This document shows, piece after piece, positions 50,393 to 59,419 of a stretch of DNA of 64,000 nucleotides. This DNA is from Rhizobium sp. CFBP 8762 (GTDB taxonomy: Bacteria > Pseudomonadota > Alphaproteobacteria > Rhizobiales > Rhizobiaceae). Position 1 is the first letter of the stretch. Every line of letters starts with the position of its first letter. Under the pieces are notes generated by a model. That model made no database searches. It worked only from the letters and a program-made list of their open reading frames with translations, and was not told the origin of the DNA. The stretch covers positions 230,356 to 294,355 of the forward strand of contig NZ_JACYUD010000007.1 of the NCBI RefSeq assembly GCF_014841565.1, in the 5' to 3' direction. The position numbers were made by a program, and so were the translations under genes.

Positions 50393-51262
50393 TCAGGCAG
50401 AGGCAGCGGTTTCGGTAGCAAAGCCGCGATAGGAGCGGAGTGGGCGGCCGAGAAGCGTCGTCAGTCGCTCGACATCGCCACCTTCGGGCAGCATGCCATC
50501 AGTCAGAAAGCGCTCGCCCATCATGCGCATGTCGTATGCCATCCAAGGCGGCATAAATTGCTTGAGGTTCTGCTCGAAGGTTGCGGTATCCCCGCCGCCG
50601 TAGTTGATCGGGCGGGCCAGCACCTCCGACCAGATGGCGGCGATATCCGTTCCCGTCAAAGTGTCGGGACCGGTCAGATTGATGCGGCTGGTCGGAAGCG
50701 GCTGTGCAGCCTGTTCGCGGCGCAGCAGTTCCAAGGCGGCGATCTCAGCGATATCGCGCACATCGATCATGGCGAGCCCTTTGTCGCCGATGGGCATCGG
50801 ATAAATGCCGTAGCCGGTGACCACGTTCATAATTGTCAGATCGTTCTGGATGAAGTAGGCCGGACGCAGGATGGTGGCGTTCATGCCCATCTGCTCGATC
50901 ATCCGCTCGACGCCAAACTTAGCGGCGAAATGCGGCACGTTGACATAGACGTCAGGGTGGATGACAGAGAGATAGACGATGCGTTCGATGCCGGTGGAGC
51001 GGGCAATATTGAGCGCGATCAAAGCCTGTGTAAACTCGTCTGGTGCGACGGCGTTCAGCAGAAAGAGCGTCGACACACCGTCGAACGCATTGCGCAGCGA
51101 ATCGACATCGAGAAAGTCACCTTTAACGACGGCGACGCCTGCCGGAAAGCGGGCCTTTGAAGGATCGCGAACGAGAGCACGAACATCCGCGCCGCGGTTG
51201 ATAAGGTGCTGGATGACTTGGCCGCCGATATTGCCTGTGGCGCCGGTAACGAGAATGGTCAT
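50393..51262 (-). CDS. NmrA-family NAD(P)-binding oxidoreductase
   Basis: This 289-residue protein runs from the ATG at 51262 (MTILVTGATGNIG). It has the Gly-rich loop TGATGNIGGQVIQHL, ADVRALVRDPSKARFP, VVKGDFLDVDSL, STLFLLNAVAPDEF and ATILRPAYFIQN, as in QorB/NmrA-type quinone-linked NADPH reductases. It is the first gene of a three-gene operon and divergent from a LysR gene (104 bp). Confidence 0.88.
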   Translation of the reverse strand: MTILVTGATGNIGGQVIQHLINRGADVRALVRDPSKARFPAGVAVVKGDFLDVDSLRNAFDGVSTLFLLNAVAPDEFTQALIALNIARSTGIERIVYLSVIHPDVYVNVPHFAAKFGVERMIEQMGMNATILRPAYFIQNDLTIMNVVTGYGIYPMPIGDKGLAMIDVRDIAEIAALELLRREQAAQPLPTSRINLTGPDTLTGTDIAAIWSEVLARPINYGGGDTATFEQNLKQFMPPWMAYDMRMMGERFLTDGMLPEGGDVERLTTLLGRPLRSYRGFATETAASA

Positions 51263-51366
51263 GGGAGTGTCTCCGGTTTGTTTGCTTGACACTGCGAATA
51301 TGGATGGCTCAATGATGGTTCGATAGACCGTGATTTTGGACATGCCGTCTCACAGGTGGAACGCTT

Positions 51367-52257
51367 ATGGATCTTCTCGCTCTTGCCGATTTCAACCTTG
51401 TGGCCCGTCATGGCGGGTTTGGCAAAGCAGCCCGCGCCACCGGACGGCCCAAAGCGACGCTGTCGCGACGGGTAACCGAGCTGGAGGCTGCGCTTGAGCT
51501 TCGATTGTTCGAGCGGGGTGCACGCAACCTCAAGCTTACGGAAGAAGGACGCGCCCTTCACGAGCGAACAGCCGCACTGCTGACCGAGCTGGACGAAACC
51601 GCAGCGGCGATTGCCTCAGGTGCCGAGACGCCGCGTGGCCGGTTGCGGATCAGCGCGCCGCTTCTGCTGTCGCAAACCGCCATGGGCAAGATCGCGGCAG
51701 GTTTTGCGCTGAAATATCCGGAAGTACGGCTGGAAATCACCACGGAGGATCGGGCGGTCGACATGATCGAGGAAGGATATGACCTGGTGATCCGGGTCAA
51801 TCCGGATCCGGACGAAACCCTCGTCGGCCGCGCCTTTCTGCGTGACCGCCTGGTCGTGGTGGCAAGCCCCGATCTTCCCCGCCCTCTCGGCGACCTGCCG
51901 GCCCCGGGTGTCATACGCGGAACCGGCAAAAAGCAGACCTGGACCGCCATGACCTCGAACGGCGCGGTAAAAGTCCGGATCGAGCCCGTGCTTGCGCTGT
52001 CGTCGCTGATCATGATTCGGGACGCCGTAAGAGCAGGCGTCGGTGCTGCGCGTCTGCCGATATCGCTGGTGAGCCACGATCTGGCCAATGGCACATTGCA
52101 ACTTTGGGGCGATATCGAGGGATCGGAGATCGCGCTTTGGGCGCTCTACCCCTCGCGGCGACTGCTGAGCGCCCGCGTGTCAGCTTTCCTTGAGTTTCTC
52201 AAGCAAGCGTTCCCAAATGGGACACCCGACGAGCTGGCGGCCTACATTGCGAAGTAG
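51367..52257 (+). CDS. LysR-family regulator
   Basis: This 296-residue LysR protein has the HTH region LADFNLVARHGGFGKAARAT, KATLSRRVTELEAALELRLFERGARNLKLTEEG and the effector domain GRLRISAPLLLSQTAMG. It probably controls the divergent NmrA-SRPBCC-NAD-binding operon. It ends the series of regulator/oxidoreductase pairs of this region. Confidence 0.88.
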   Translation: MDLLALADFNLVARHGGFGKAARATGRPKATLSRRVTELEAALELRLFERGARNLKLTEEGRALHERTAALLTELDETAAAIASGAETPRGRLRISAPLLLSQTAMGKIAAGFALKYPEVRLEITTEDRAVDMIEEGYDLVIRVNPDPDETLVGRAFLRDRLVVVASPDLPRPLGDLPAPGVIRGTGKKQTWTAMTSNGAVKVRIEPVLALSSLIMIRDAVRAGVGAARLPISLVSHDLANGTLQLWGDIEGSEIALWALYPSRRLLSARVSAFLEFLKQAFPNGTPDELAAYIAK

Positions 52258-52756
52258 AACGCTGTCTGGCTACGGTCCACCAGAGCATCGCGCAGGATGG
52301 ATGCGGAAAAGACGCTGCTTTGCGTCTTCCTATGGCGCCGTTGGCCTTATTCTCCAAAGCCGTCCGAATAGGGTCAGGAACGGCCATCGATCCAGTTCCA
52401 AATAACACTCACCATTTCCTGTAGTCCCTGATGGGCTTCCTTAAGCTGAAGTCCGAGAACTTTCGTGCTACGCGCTCCGCCTCCGCAATATCCCTATACT
52501 GGGCACTATGCAGCTCCTCGCTGACTTGTCTCCTCTATGCATGATCGGGGGTCGTGGGTCAGACGACGCTTTGGAGGCAAACTCGGATGGCCACGCCAAT
52601 CGACAAGCGGCGCAACTAGCACAGCAGCCTCAAATTTACTCTTGTATTTTCTCTATTACATTTGTAAATATTGATTGCGGGCTATGCGCATTTACAGCAT
52701 CGCCTCGTGTACCATTCGGGCGGGAGGAGATTTCGCCTGACACAAGGGAGAAGATC
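52258..52756. other. Non-coding region upstream of the sugar ABC operon
   Basis: These 499 bp contain no gene I can support; small frames at its left side lack family features. The right part (about 52620-52690) is markedly AT-rich and holds two related sites described separately, so it is the promoter region of the sugar importer operon. Confidence 0.5.
52636..52667. promoter_or_regulatory. Twin operator-like sites upstream of the sugar-binding protein gene
   Basis: TTACTCTTGTA (52636-52646) and TTACATTTGTAA (52656-52667) share the TTAC-N3-TGTA pattern. They start exactly 20 bp apart, about two helical turns, so two protein units would bind the same face. The second is an inverted repeat TTACA-TT-TGTAA. 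The SorC-type regulator at the far end of the locus is the obvious candidate. Confidence 0.45.
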
Positions 52757-53704
52757 ATGAAGAAACTTGCAGTATTGCTTGCATGCGCCACAGCGCTCGC
52801 TCTGCCCCTCGCTGCATCTGCCCAAGATGGGCAAGGCACCACTAAAAAAGACGCTTACCGCTTTGTAATTGTGCCGAAGGTTGTGCATCCCTGGTTTGAC
52901 AAGGTTAACGATGGCGCGCAGGCTGCAGCCGCAGCTATCAAGGCGCAGACCGGCTCAAGCGTCGATGTCATCTATTCGGCTCCACAGGCCGCCGACGTCG
53001 TTCAGCAGAACCAGATCATTGACAGCGCACTTGCGACACAGCCCGACGGACTGGCGCTCGACCTCCTTGATCCCTCGGGCAACCGCGCGTCGCTCGAGGA
53101 AGCACAGAACCAGAAGATTCCGCTCGTGATCTTTGATTCCGTACCGCCGGAGGGCATGGCCATTCCGTATATCGGCTCGGATTTCTGCGAGCAGGCAAAG
53201 ATTGCGGCCCGCCGCTTGGTGGAAGTTCTTGGCGGCGAAGGTGAAGTCGCCATCATGCAGGGCGTGCCGACCGCGCCGAACCACTCCATTCGCGCTGAAT
53301 GCCACCGCCAGGTCTTCGCTGAGAATCCGGGTATCAAGGTCGTTGCCGAAGGCATCGACAATGACAGTATCGAGACTGCGCAACAGCAGGCAGCTGCCAT
53401 CATGCAGGCGAATCCGAATCTCAAGGGCTGGGTTGCTTCCGACGCTGCTGGCCCGATCGGTATTGGCCAGGCTATCGTGGAAGCCGGCAAACAGGGCAAG
53501 GTTACGCTTGTCGGCCTAGACAATCTTCCGGAAATGCTCGACATGATCCGCGAAGGCGTTGCTGACAGCTCGTCGGCCTCGCAACCTGAACTTCAGGGCT
53601 ACTGGTCGGTCATGCTTCTCTGGGCGCAGGCAACCGGTGCCAAGGTTCCAGGGTATCTCGACACCGGAAATGCCTTCCTCACGAAGGAAAACGTGGGCGG
53701 CTAA
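52757..53704 (+). CDS. Sugar ABC transporter substrate-binding protein (RbsB/XylF type)
   Basis: This 315-residue type I periplasmic binding protein runs from the ATG at 52757 (AAGGGAG upstream). The signal peptide LLACATALALPLAASA is followed by a mature part with FVIVPKVVHPWFDKVNDG, IIDSALATQPDGLALDLLD, FDSVPPEG, YIGSDFCEQAKIAARRL, and GLDNLPEMLDMIREG. These are the marks of pentose/polyol-binding proteins. A terminator-like hairpin follows it, before the ATPase gene. Confidence 0.88.
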   Translation: MKKLAVLLACATALALPLAASAQDGQGTTKKDAYRFVIVPKVVHPWFDKVNDGAQAAAAAIKAQTGSSVDVIYSAPQAADVVQQNQIIDSALATQPDGLALDLLDPSGNRASLEEAQNQKIPLVIFDSVPPEGMAIPYIGSDFCEQAKIAARRLVEVLGGEGEVAIMQGVPTAPNHSIRAECHRQVFAENPGIKVVAEGIDNDSIETAQQQAAAIMQANPNLKGWVASDAAGPIGIGQAIVEAGKQGKVTLVGLDNLPEMLDMIREGVADSSSASQPELQGYWSVMLLWAQATGAKVPGYLDTGNAFLTKENVGG

Positions 53705-53726
53705 TCCGGTCGAACCGAACTGTCTT

Positions 53727-53749
53727 GAGGTGCGGAAGTTCCGCGCCTC
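53727..53749 (+). terminator. Attenuator-like hairpin after the sugar-binding protein gene
   Basis: GAGGTGCGGA (53727-53736) pairs with TCCGCGCCTC (53740-53749), a 10-bp stem with one G-U pair and a three-base loop. CTTTTT follows at about 53759-53763. It would terminate part of the transcripts and so raise the binding protein relative to ATPase and permease. Confidence 0.6.
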
Positions 53750-53779
53750 CTCCATCTCTTTTTGGCGCTGAGGTGCCCC

Positions 53780-55279
53780 ATGGCTTATCTTGAAACCCGC
53801 GGCCTTGGTCGGGATTTTCCCGGCGTCACCGCGCTCAACGGGGTCGATCTTTCCATCGAACCCGGCCGGACGCACGTTCTCGCAGGCGAGAACGGTGCCG
53901 GCAAATCCACCTTGGTAAAGATCCTGACGGGCACCGATCAGGCCTCGCGCGGCGATATTCTTATCGACGGACGCAATCCTTCCGATGATCCAGCTCTTTA
54001 CAAGAATGTCGCTTACGTTCCGCAGGAGCTCAATCTTTTCGCGCAGATGAGCGTCGCAGAGAACCTGTTCATGCCATTCAGCCGCACGGGCCACGGCGGG
54101 TTTCTCGTCAACCGCCGCGAGCTTGTTGAGGAAGCCCGCAGCTATCTCGAACGGTTCGGCATTGAGGCTGACCCGCGCGAGTTGGTCGCCAATATATCTG
54201 TCTCCGACCAGCAGCTCCTCCAGATCGCCCGCGCCTGCACCAACTCTGATATGAAGGTCCTCATCCTTGATGAGCCGACCTCTTCGCTGACGCGTATTGA
54301 GGTCGATCGCGTATTCAGGGTCATTCGTGACCTGCTCGACCGCGATCATGCCATCGTCTTCATCAGCCACAAGATGGACGAGGTCTTCTCGATCGGCGAC
54401 GACTACACGGTCCTGCGCAATGGCGAAAAGATTGAGAACGGCAAGATCGCTGACATTTCCGAAGCGGACCTGATCCGCGCCATGTCAGGCCGCGACATTG
54501 CCTTCGACGAACACTTCCGCCCGCAAGGCCCTCTTACCGACACCATCATGACCGTGCGCGGACTTTCCGGTCCCCGCTTTCAGGACGTCAGCTTCGAACT
54601 TCGCGGCGGCGAAATTCTGGGCTTTGCCGGGCTCGTCGGCGCTGGCCGCTCTGAGGTCATGCAGACGATCTTCGGCTTCCTGAAAGCCAAGGCGGGCAAC
54701 GTGACGGTTGAGGGCAAGCCGTGGGCGCTCAACGACACGGCCTCCTCCGTCGATGGCGGCATGCTCTATCTCTCGGAAGAACGCAAGCATCACGGCATCT
54801 TCCCGATGCTTTCTCTCCGTGAAAACATCGGGATTTCCATCTTCTCGCTGACCACGGGTAGCCTTGGCATCAGCGCCGGTCGGGAACGTGAGATCGTTCA
54901 GAGAATCATCGACGAGTACGGCATCCGCACGTCCGGCATGGGCAAGCGTATCTCACAGCTTTCCGGTGGCAACCAGCAAAAGGCTATCATCGGCCGGGCG
55001 ATGGCGACACGGCCGCGAATACTGATCTTCGACGAGCCGACGAAAGGCATCGACATCCGCACCAAGACCGAGATTTACAAGATCATGAAAGGTCTGGCCG
55101 AGGAAGGCGTCGGCGTCATCCTTGTCTCCTCGGAACTTGACGAACTCAAAAAGTGCGCAAGCCGCATCATAACGATGCACCATGGCCGCATCACCGGTGC
55201 GTTCGATACCGCCGAAACGAACAATGAAACACTCGTAGGCGCCATTTTTGGCACGAAGGCAAAACTCGATGCAAACTAA
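53780..55279 (+). CDS. Sugar ABC transporter ATP-binding protein, double ATPase (RbsA/XylG type)
   Basis: This 499-residue protein has two fused ATPase domains. The first has Walker A GENGAGKSTLVKIL, signature-like VSDQQLLQIARA and Walker B VLILDEPTSSL. The second has the degenerate Walker A region GLVGAGRSEVMQ, signature LSGGNQQKAIIGRAM and Walker B ILIFDEPTKGID. That asymmetry is normal for RbsA-type subunits. Start ATG 53780 with GAGGTG upstream. It overlaps the permease gene by 11 bp. Confidence 0.9.
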   Translation: MAYLETRGLGRDFPGVTALNGVDLSIEPGRTHVLAGENGAGKSTLVKILTGTDQASRGDILIDGRNPSDDPALYKNVAYVPQELNLFAQMSVAENLFMPFSRTGHGGFLVNRRELVEEARSYLERFGIEADPRELVANISVSDQQLLQIARACTNSDMKVLILDEPTSSLTRIEVDRVFRVIRDLLDRDHAIVFISHKMDEVFSIGDDYTVLRNGEKIENGKIADISEADLIRAMSGRDIAFDEHFRPQGPLTDTIMTVRGLSGPRFQDVSFELRGGEILGFAGLVGAGRSEVMQTIFGFLKAKAGNVTVEGKPWALNDTASSVDGGMLYLSEERKHHGIFPMLSLRENIGISIFSLTTGSLGISAGREREIVQRIIDEYGIRTSGMGKRISQLSGGNQQKAIIGRAMATRPRILIFDEPTKGIDIRTKTEIYKIMKGLAEEGVGVILVSSELDELKKCASRIITMHHGRITGAFDTAETNNETLVGAIFGTKAKLDAN

Positions 55280-56231
55280 ACACTTGGCACTTCTGACGCG
55301 CAGCCCGCTTGCCGGCGTTTTCGTCGCTCTGGCCGTCATCTTTGCGCTTTCGGCGCTGATCTCGCCCTATTTCCTAACACCTTATAACCTGTCGGTTATC
55401 GCACGCGGCCTCGCCTTCGTTGGCCTCATTACAATCGCGCAGTCCATGCTGATGGTGCTTGGCGAGCTCGACCTTTCACTGGGCGTGATTGGTGGCCTAT
55501 GCGGCGTCATCTCCGGCATTTTGATGATGCGCTTTGGAATAGAGCCATATTCCGCGATGTTTCTCGCCGTTCTGCTTGGCGCTTCGCTAGGCCTTCTCAA
55601 CGGCCTGCTCGTCACGGTGCTACGACTTCACTCGCTGGTTCTCACCATCGGCACCGCCGGCATATTCGGTGGCGCGAACCTTGTTCTTACACGCGGCGTT
55701 GCCATTACCGGCATCCCCAAGGATGTACAGTATCTTGGCCGCGGTGATTTTCTGGGCATGCCCGTGCCCTTTGTAATCATGCTTGTAGCACTCGCTGTTG
55801 CCACCTTTGTAATGCTGAAAACGCCTTTCGGCCGCTATATGTACGCGATCGGAAACAATCAGGCCGGCGCTCGCATGCTTGGCATCAAGGTCGACAAGGT
55901 TCGTCTCCTGGTGTTCGTCGTCGCCGGTGGGATCGCCGGCCTTGCTGGCATTCTCATGGTTGCTCGTCTTGGCACCGCACAGCCTTCGATCGGTGACACC
56001 TGGGTGCTGGCTCCCATCGCGGCTTCTGTCATTGGCGGCGTTGCGACGACCGGCGGTATTGGTAGCCCGATCGGCGCCATCTTTGGTGCAGGTATCATCG
56101 CCATTATCGAAAACATCATCGTGCTTTTCGGTGTCTCGCCCTACTGGCAGGGTATCGTCTCCGGCACGATCGTAGTACTCGCCATTTCCTTCGACGCCAT
56201 TTCCCGCCGTTATCTTCGTGGCGACGCTTGA
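55269..56231 (+). CDS. Sugar ABC transporter permease (RbsC/XylH type)
   Basis: This 320-residue membrane protein runs from the ATG at 55269. Family segments are GLAFVGLITIAQSMLMVLGELDLSLG, RYMYAIGNNQAGARMLGIKVD and a GGVATTGGIGSPIGAIFGAG loop near the C terminus. About eight to ten helices. It dimerises to form the channel and works with the two-domain ATPase. The kinase gene begins 37 bp downstream. Confidence 0.9.
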   Translation: MQTKHLALLTRSPLAGVFVALAVIFALSALISPYFLTPYNLSVIARGLAFVGLITIAQSMLMVLGELDLSLGVIGGLCGVISGILMMRFGIEPYSAMFLAVLLGASLGLLNGLLVTVLRLHSLVLTIGTAGIFGGANLVLTRGVAITGIPKDVQYLGRGDFLGMPVPFVIMLVALAVATFVMLKTPFGRYMYAIGNNQAGARMLGIKVDKVRLLVFVVAGGIAGLAGILMVARLGTAQPSIGDTWVLAPIAASVIGGVATTGGIGSPIGAIFGAGIIAIIENIIVLFGVSPYWQGIVSGTIVVLAISFDAISRRYLRGDA

Positions 56232-56268
56232 CGCGTCGGGCTGCATTGATCTGACGAAAGAAAAAAGA

Positions 56269-58035
56269 ATGAACCAAGAAGTCAAAACCAAGAAACTGAT
56301 CAACGCGCCGGAAAACATCATCGCCGAGATGATTGAGGGCATGGTCGGCGCCCATCGTGATATGCTGCGCGTCGAAGGGGAAACCGGCCGCGCGGTTGTC
56401 GCGGTCGATGGTCCGCGTGACGGCAAGGTTGGCATCGTCGTCGGCGGCGGATCAGGTCACGAGCCTGCCTTCGCAGGCTATGTCGGTCGCGGGCTTGCCG
56501 ATGCCGCAGCCGTCGGCAACGTGTTTGCATCCCCCTCTCCGTCGCACATTGTCGAGGCAGCCCGAGCCGTGGATGGTGGCGTCGGAGTCGTGATGCTTTA
56601 CGGCAACTACACCGGTGACGTGCTCAACTTCACCATGGCGGCAGAAGAACTGGAGCAGGCCGGCATTCCGGCGCGTCTTGTCGCCGTTGCCGACGATGTC
56701 GCTTCTGCTCCGACCGACCGCAAGTCCGAACGGCGCGGCATTGCCGGCGATTTCTTCGTGTTCAAGATCGCTGGTGCAGCCGCTGATCTCGGCGAGCCTC
56801 TGGCGCGTGTCGAAGCGATTGCACAGGCCGCAAACGACGCGACCCGTTCGATGGGAGTCGCGCTCAGCCCCTGTTCGTTGCCGCAGACCGGCAAGCCGAA
56901 CTTTACGATTGGCGACGACGAGATGGAAATTGGCATGGGCCTCCATGGCGAACCCGGCATTCGCCGCCAGAAGCTCGCAACAGCCGACGAAGTTACCGAT
57001 GAACTTGTCGATGCCATTCTCCAGGAGCTTCAGGTCAACGCAGGCGAACGGGTTGCCGTTCTTGTCAACGGCCTCGGCGCAACCTCGCAGATCGAACTCT
57101 ATGTCATCTTCCGCCGCGTCAAGCAGCGGCTGGACACACTTGACATCAGCATCCACGCCTCTTGGGTCGGTGAATACGCGACATCGCTGGAAATGGCGGG
57201 CGCTTCGGTCAGCTTTATCAAGCTCGATGACACGTTGCAGGCACTGCTGGATCATCCTTGCCGCACCCCTGCCCTCGTCGTCGGCGCTTTCGAGAAGACC
57301 GCTGATACCGCTTCACGCAACCGCCAAGTCGTCAAGCTTGCCGAAAGCACAACGTTGTCGCAGGAAAAGCCGCGGGCCCTTATTACAGAAGGCGACGTCA
57401 CCCCGGCAATTTTTAAAACCATGATGCATACGGTCGGCGGGCAAATCATTGCTGAAAAGAACTGGCTCTCCGAACTCGATGGCGTCATCGGCGATGGCGA
57501 CCATGGCGTGACTATGGAAATCGGCTGGAAAGCCGTACAACTGGCGCTTAAGGATGCGCAGGAAGAAGAAACGATCGAATCCATTTGCAAACGCATGGCG
57601 AAGGCGTTTCTGGATGCCGTCGGTGCTTCGTCGGGTCCCCTTTATGCCACTGCATTCCTTCGCGCAGGCACGGCCGTCGGCAACCGACTCAATCTTGACG
57701 GAAGCGGCATGGCAGAATGGCTGACCGCCGCCTGCCAGGGCATTCGCGATCGTGGCCGGGCCGAGCCCGGCGACAAGACGATGATCGATGCGTGGGTGCC
57801 TGCCGTGGAGGCGGCAGCAAAGGCGGCAGCCAATGGCGGTTCTTCGCTTGAGGTGCTGGTTGCAGCAAGAGATGGCGGCGAAGCAGGCATGAAGGCAACG
57901 GCCGCGCTGGAATCGCGCCGTGGTCGTTCCGCCAAGCTCGGAGAACGCTCGGTTGGGCATATCGATCCAGGCGCAGCGTCAACTTTTGTGACACTGCGTG
58001 CCATGACCGCGGCGCTCGAAAAGGCGCTCGCCTGA
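56269..58035 (+). CDS. Fused DhaK-DhaL dihydroxyacetone/ketose kinase
   Basis: This 588-residue single-chain kinase runs from the ATG at 56269. The N-terminal DhaK domain has GGGSGHEP (59-66), YGNYTGDVLNF (111-121) and the substrate-binding His in GMGLHGEPG (His 226). The C-terminal DhaL domain has the Mg-ATP loop GVIGDGDHG (about 405-413). Such fused enzymes use ATP rather than PEP. Substrates known in the family include dihydroxyacetone, glyceraldehyde and erythrulose. Downstream of a sugar importer it probably phosphorylates the imported ketose or its immediate product. No dehydrogenase, isomerase or aldolase accompanies it here. Confidence 0.88.
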   Translation: MNQEVKTKKLINAPENIIAEMIEGMVGAHRDMLRVEGETGRAVVAVDGPRDGKVGIVVGGGSGHEPAFAGYVGRGLADAAAVGNVFASPSPSHIVEAARAVDGGVGVVMLYGNYTGDVLNFTMAAEELEQAGIPARLVAVADDVASAPTDRKSERRGIAGDFFVFKIAGAAADLGEPLARVEAIAQAANDATRSMGVALSPCSLPQTGKPNFTIGDDEMEIGMGLHGEPGIRRQKLATADEVTDELVDAILQELQVNAGERVAVLVNGLGATSQIELYVIFRRVKQRLDTLDISIHASWVGEYATSLEMAGASVSFIKLDDTLQALLDHPCRTPALVVGAFEKTADTASRNRQVVKLAESTTLSQEKPRALITEGDVTPAIFKTMMHTVGGQIIAEKNWLSELDGVIGDGDHGVTMEIGWKAVQLALKDAQEEETIESICKRMAKAFLDAVGASSGPLYATAFLRAGTAVGNRLNLDGSGMAEWLTAACQGIRDRGRAEPGDKTMIDAWVPAVEAAAKAAANGGSSLEVLVAARDGGEAGMKATAALESRRGRSAKLGERSVGHIDPGAASTFVTLRAMTAALEKALA

Positions 58036-58041
58036 TCAAGA

Positions 58042-58998
58042 TCAGCGCGGACCCTGCAAAAGGGACCGCGCGACACCTTCATTGGTGACAAGCCGGTTGA
58101 CGTAACCGGCGCGGAGAACCGCGCGGATGATCGGGATCTTGCGGATGCCGCCCGAGACCAGCATGGAAATCGGCTTGAGCTTGAGCTTGTCTGGCGGGAG
58201 CGCAATAACTGATTCATTCAAGAAATGATCGACTACCTGACCCCGCGCATCGAGAAACCACCCCATGAACTCGCCTACCGCGCCAAGCTTCAGCACCGTA
58301 TCGAGATTGTCCTTTACAACACGGATCTGCGTGAGCGAGGTATCCTGTGCCAATGCACCGCAGGACACGATTCCCACATCAGCGATCTCCGTGCGTGCAA
58401 GCACGTCGGTCAACTCGTCATTGAGCAACAGAGCGTTGCGGCTTTCGGGGTTGGCGCAGTAGATCGGCGCGGTCAGATAGTGACACTCGATGCCGAGCGC
58501 TCGAGCGAAAGCCGTAGCGACCTCGAACGTGTTGGTGGACGAGCCGCTTGTAACGCCGCCGGTGAGCCCTACAACCCAACTCTCGAACCTCGGACGGGCG
58601 CGAAGCGTGCGAACAGCAAAGCTCAGGGTTCGACCGGAGCCAATACCAACCCCCATGTCGTGATCTTCGATGAGTTCACTGGCAAGTGTTCCAGCCGCCT
58701 CTCCAATGACGCGCTTCTGCTCGAGATAATCGTCAAGATCAGGGACAACGACGGCTTCGACGAGGCCATATCGAGCAGCCACCTTCTCCGCGAGTTCGAT
58801 GCAATCTGTCAAAGGCAGGGAGACATTTACCTGCACGCTACCAGAATCACGCACCTGGCCGATAATCTTGTTGACCTTCAACCGCGTGATGTTCATGCGT
58901 TGCGCGATTTCCTGCTGGGTTTGCCCTCCGATGAAATAAAGCCAGGCAACACGTGCGCGCTCAAGGTCCTCGTCCAGAGATTCCAGTTCATTTGGCAT
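58042..58998 (-). CDS. SorC/DeoR-family sugar-binding transcriptional regulator
   Basis: This 318-residue protein runs from the ATG at 58998. A short N-terminal HTH (WLYFIGGQTQQEIAQRMNITRLKVNKIIG) is followed by a sugar-phosphate-binding NagB-like domain with VVVPDLDDYLEQKRVIGEAA, GVGIGSGRTLSFAV, LTGGVTSGSS and FMGWFLDARGQVV. It is convergent with the kinase gene, six bases apart, and probably senses the phosphorylated sugar made by the kinase. Confidence 0.88.
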   Translation of the reverse strand: MPNELESLDEDLERARVAWLYFIGGQTQQEIAQRMNITRLKVNKIIGQVRDSGSVQVNVSLPLTDCIELAEKVAARYGLVEAVVVPDLDDYLEQKRVIGEAAGTLASELIEDHDMGVGIGSGRTLSFAVRTLRARPRFESWVVGLTGGVTSGSSTNTFEVATAFARALGIECHYLTAPIYCANPESRNALLLNDELTDVLARTEIADVGIVSCGALAQDTSLTQIRVVKDNLDTVLKLGAVGEFMGWFLDARGQVVDHFLNESVIALPPDKLKLKPISMLVSGGIRKIPIIRAVLRAGYVNRLVTNEGVARSLLQGPR

Positions 58999-59419
58999 TG
59001 AGTAACACACTCCACATTGTGCACTCCTCGATACCGACTCCCGGTTTGGTGATCAACTATGAGGTCGCATATAACCGTCGCCGCAGTTATTTAACCAGCG
59101 GTCCCCGGTGCGGCGGGCCACCACCCACGTTGATGACCTCGCGCGCCACCACGTTGATCTTTCTAGTAACGCGCGGATCGGACCGAACTTGTTTGCGAAT
59201 TGTGTGTGCTGAATGAAACTCGCAACCAACCCATACATAAGCACGTCCAACCTCTGGTGGAACGACAGCTTCAAGGCCCGCTTCGGTGTCGTGCCCAGAA
59301 GTGTTCTAAGCAAAAGTGGGTCCGCCTATAATACTTAAGTCCTAGGCAGGCTAAGCCGCCAGGTGGCTCTCACAGATCAATTTAATCGCCCTGCTATGGG
59401 ACCGTCCAACTGGACGCGC
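58999..59419. other. Non-coding region between the sorC-like and NDH-like genes
   Basis: These 421 bp contain no supported gene. A plus-strand frame at about 59213-59338 includes LWWNDSFKARFGVVPRSVLS, which faintly resembles the C-terminal helix of AraC-type DNA-binding domains and may be a fragment. The base composition changes here from GC-rich to a more mixed pattern. It may be the left border of a transferred segment. Confidence 0.35.

Noticed and set aside
51068..51080. AGCGTCGACACACCG as a GntR site
   Set aside because: It is inside the NmrA-like gene and lacks the left half of the palindrome.
59213..59338. Plus-strand frame MKLATNPYIS... as an AraC-family fragment
   Set aside because: Only a short stretch resembles the C-terminal helix of AraC domains; too little to call a gene.
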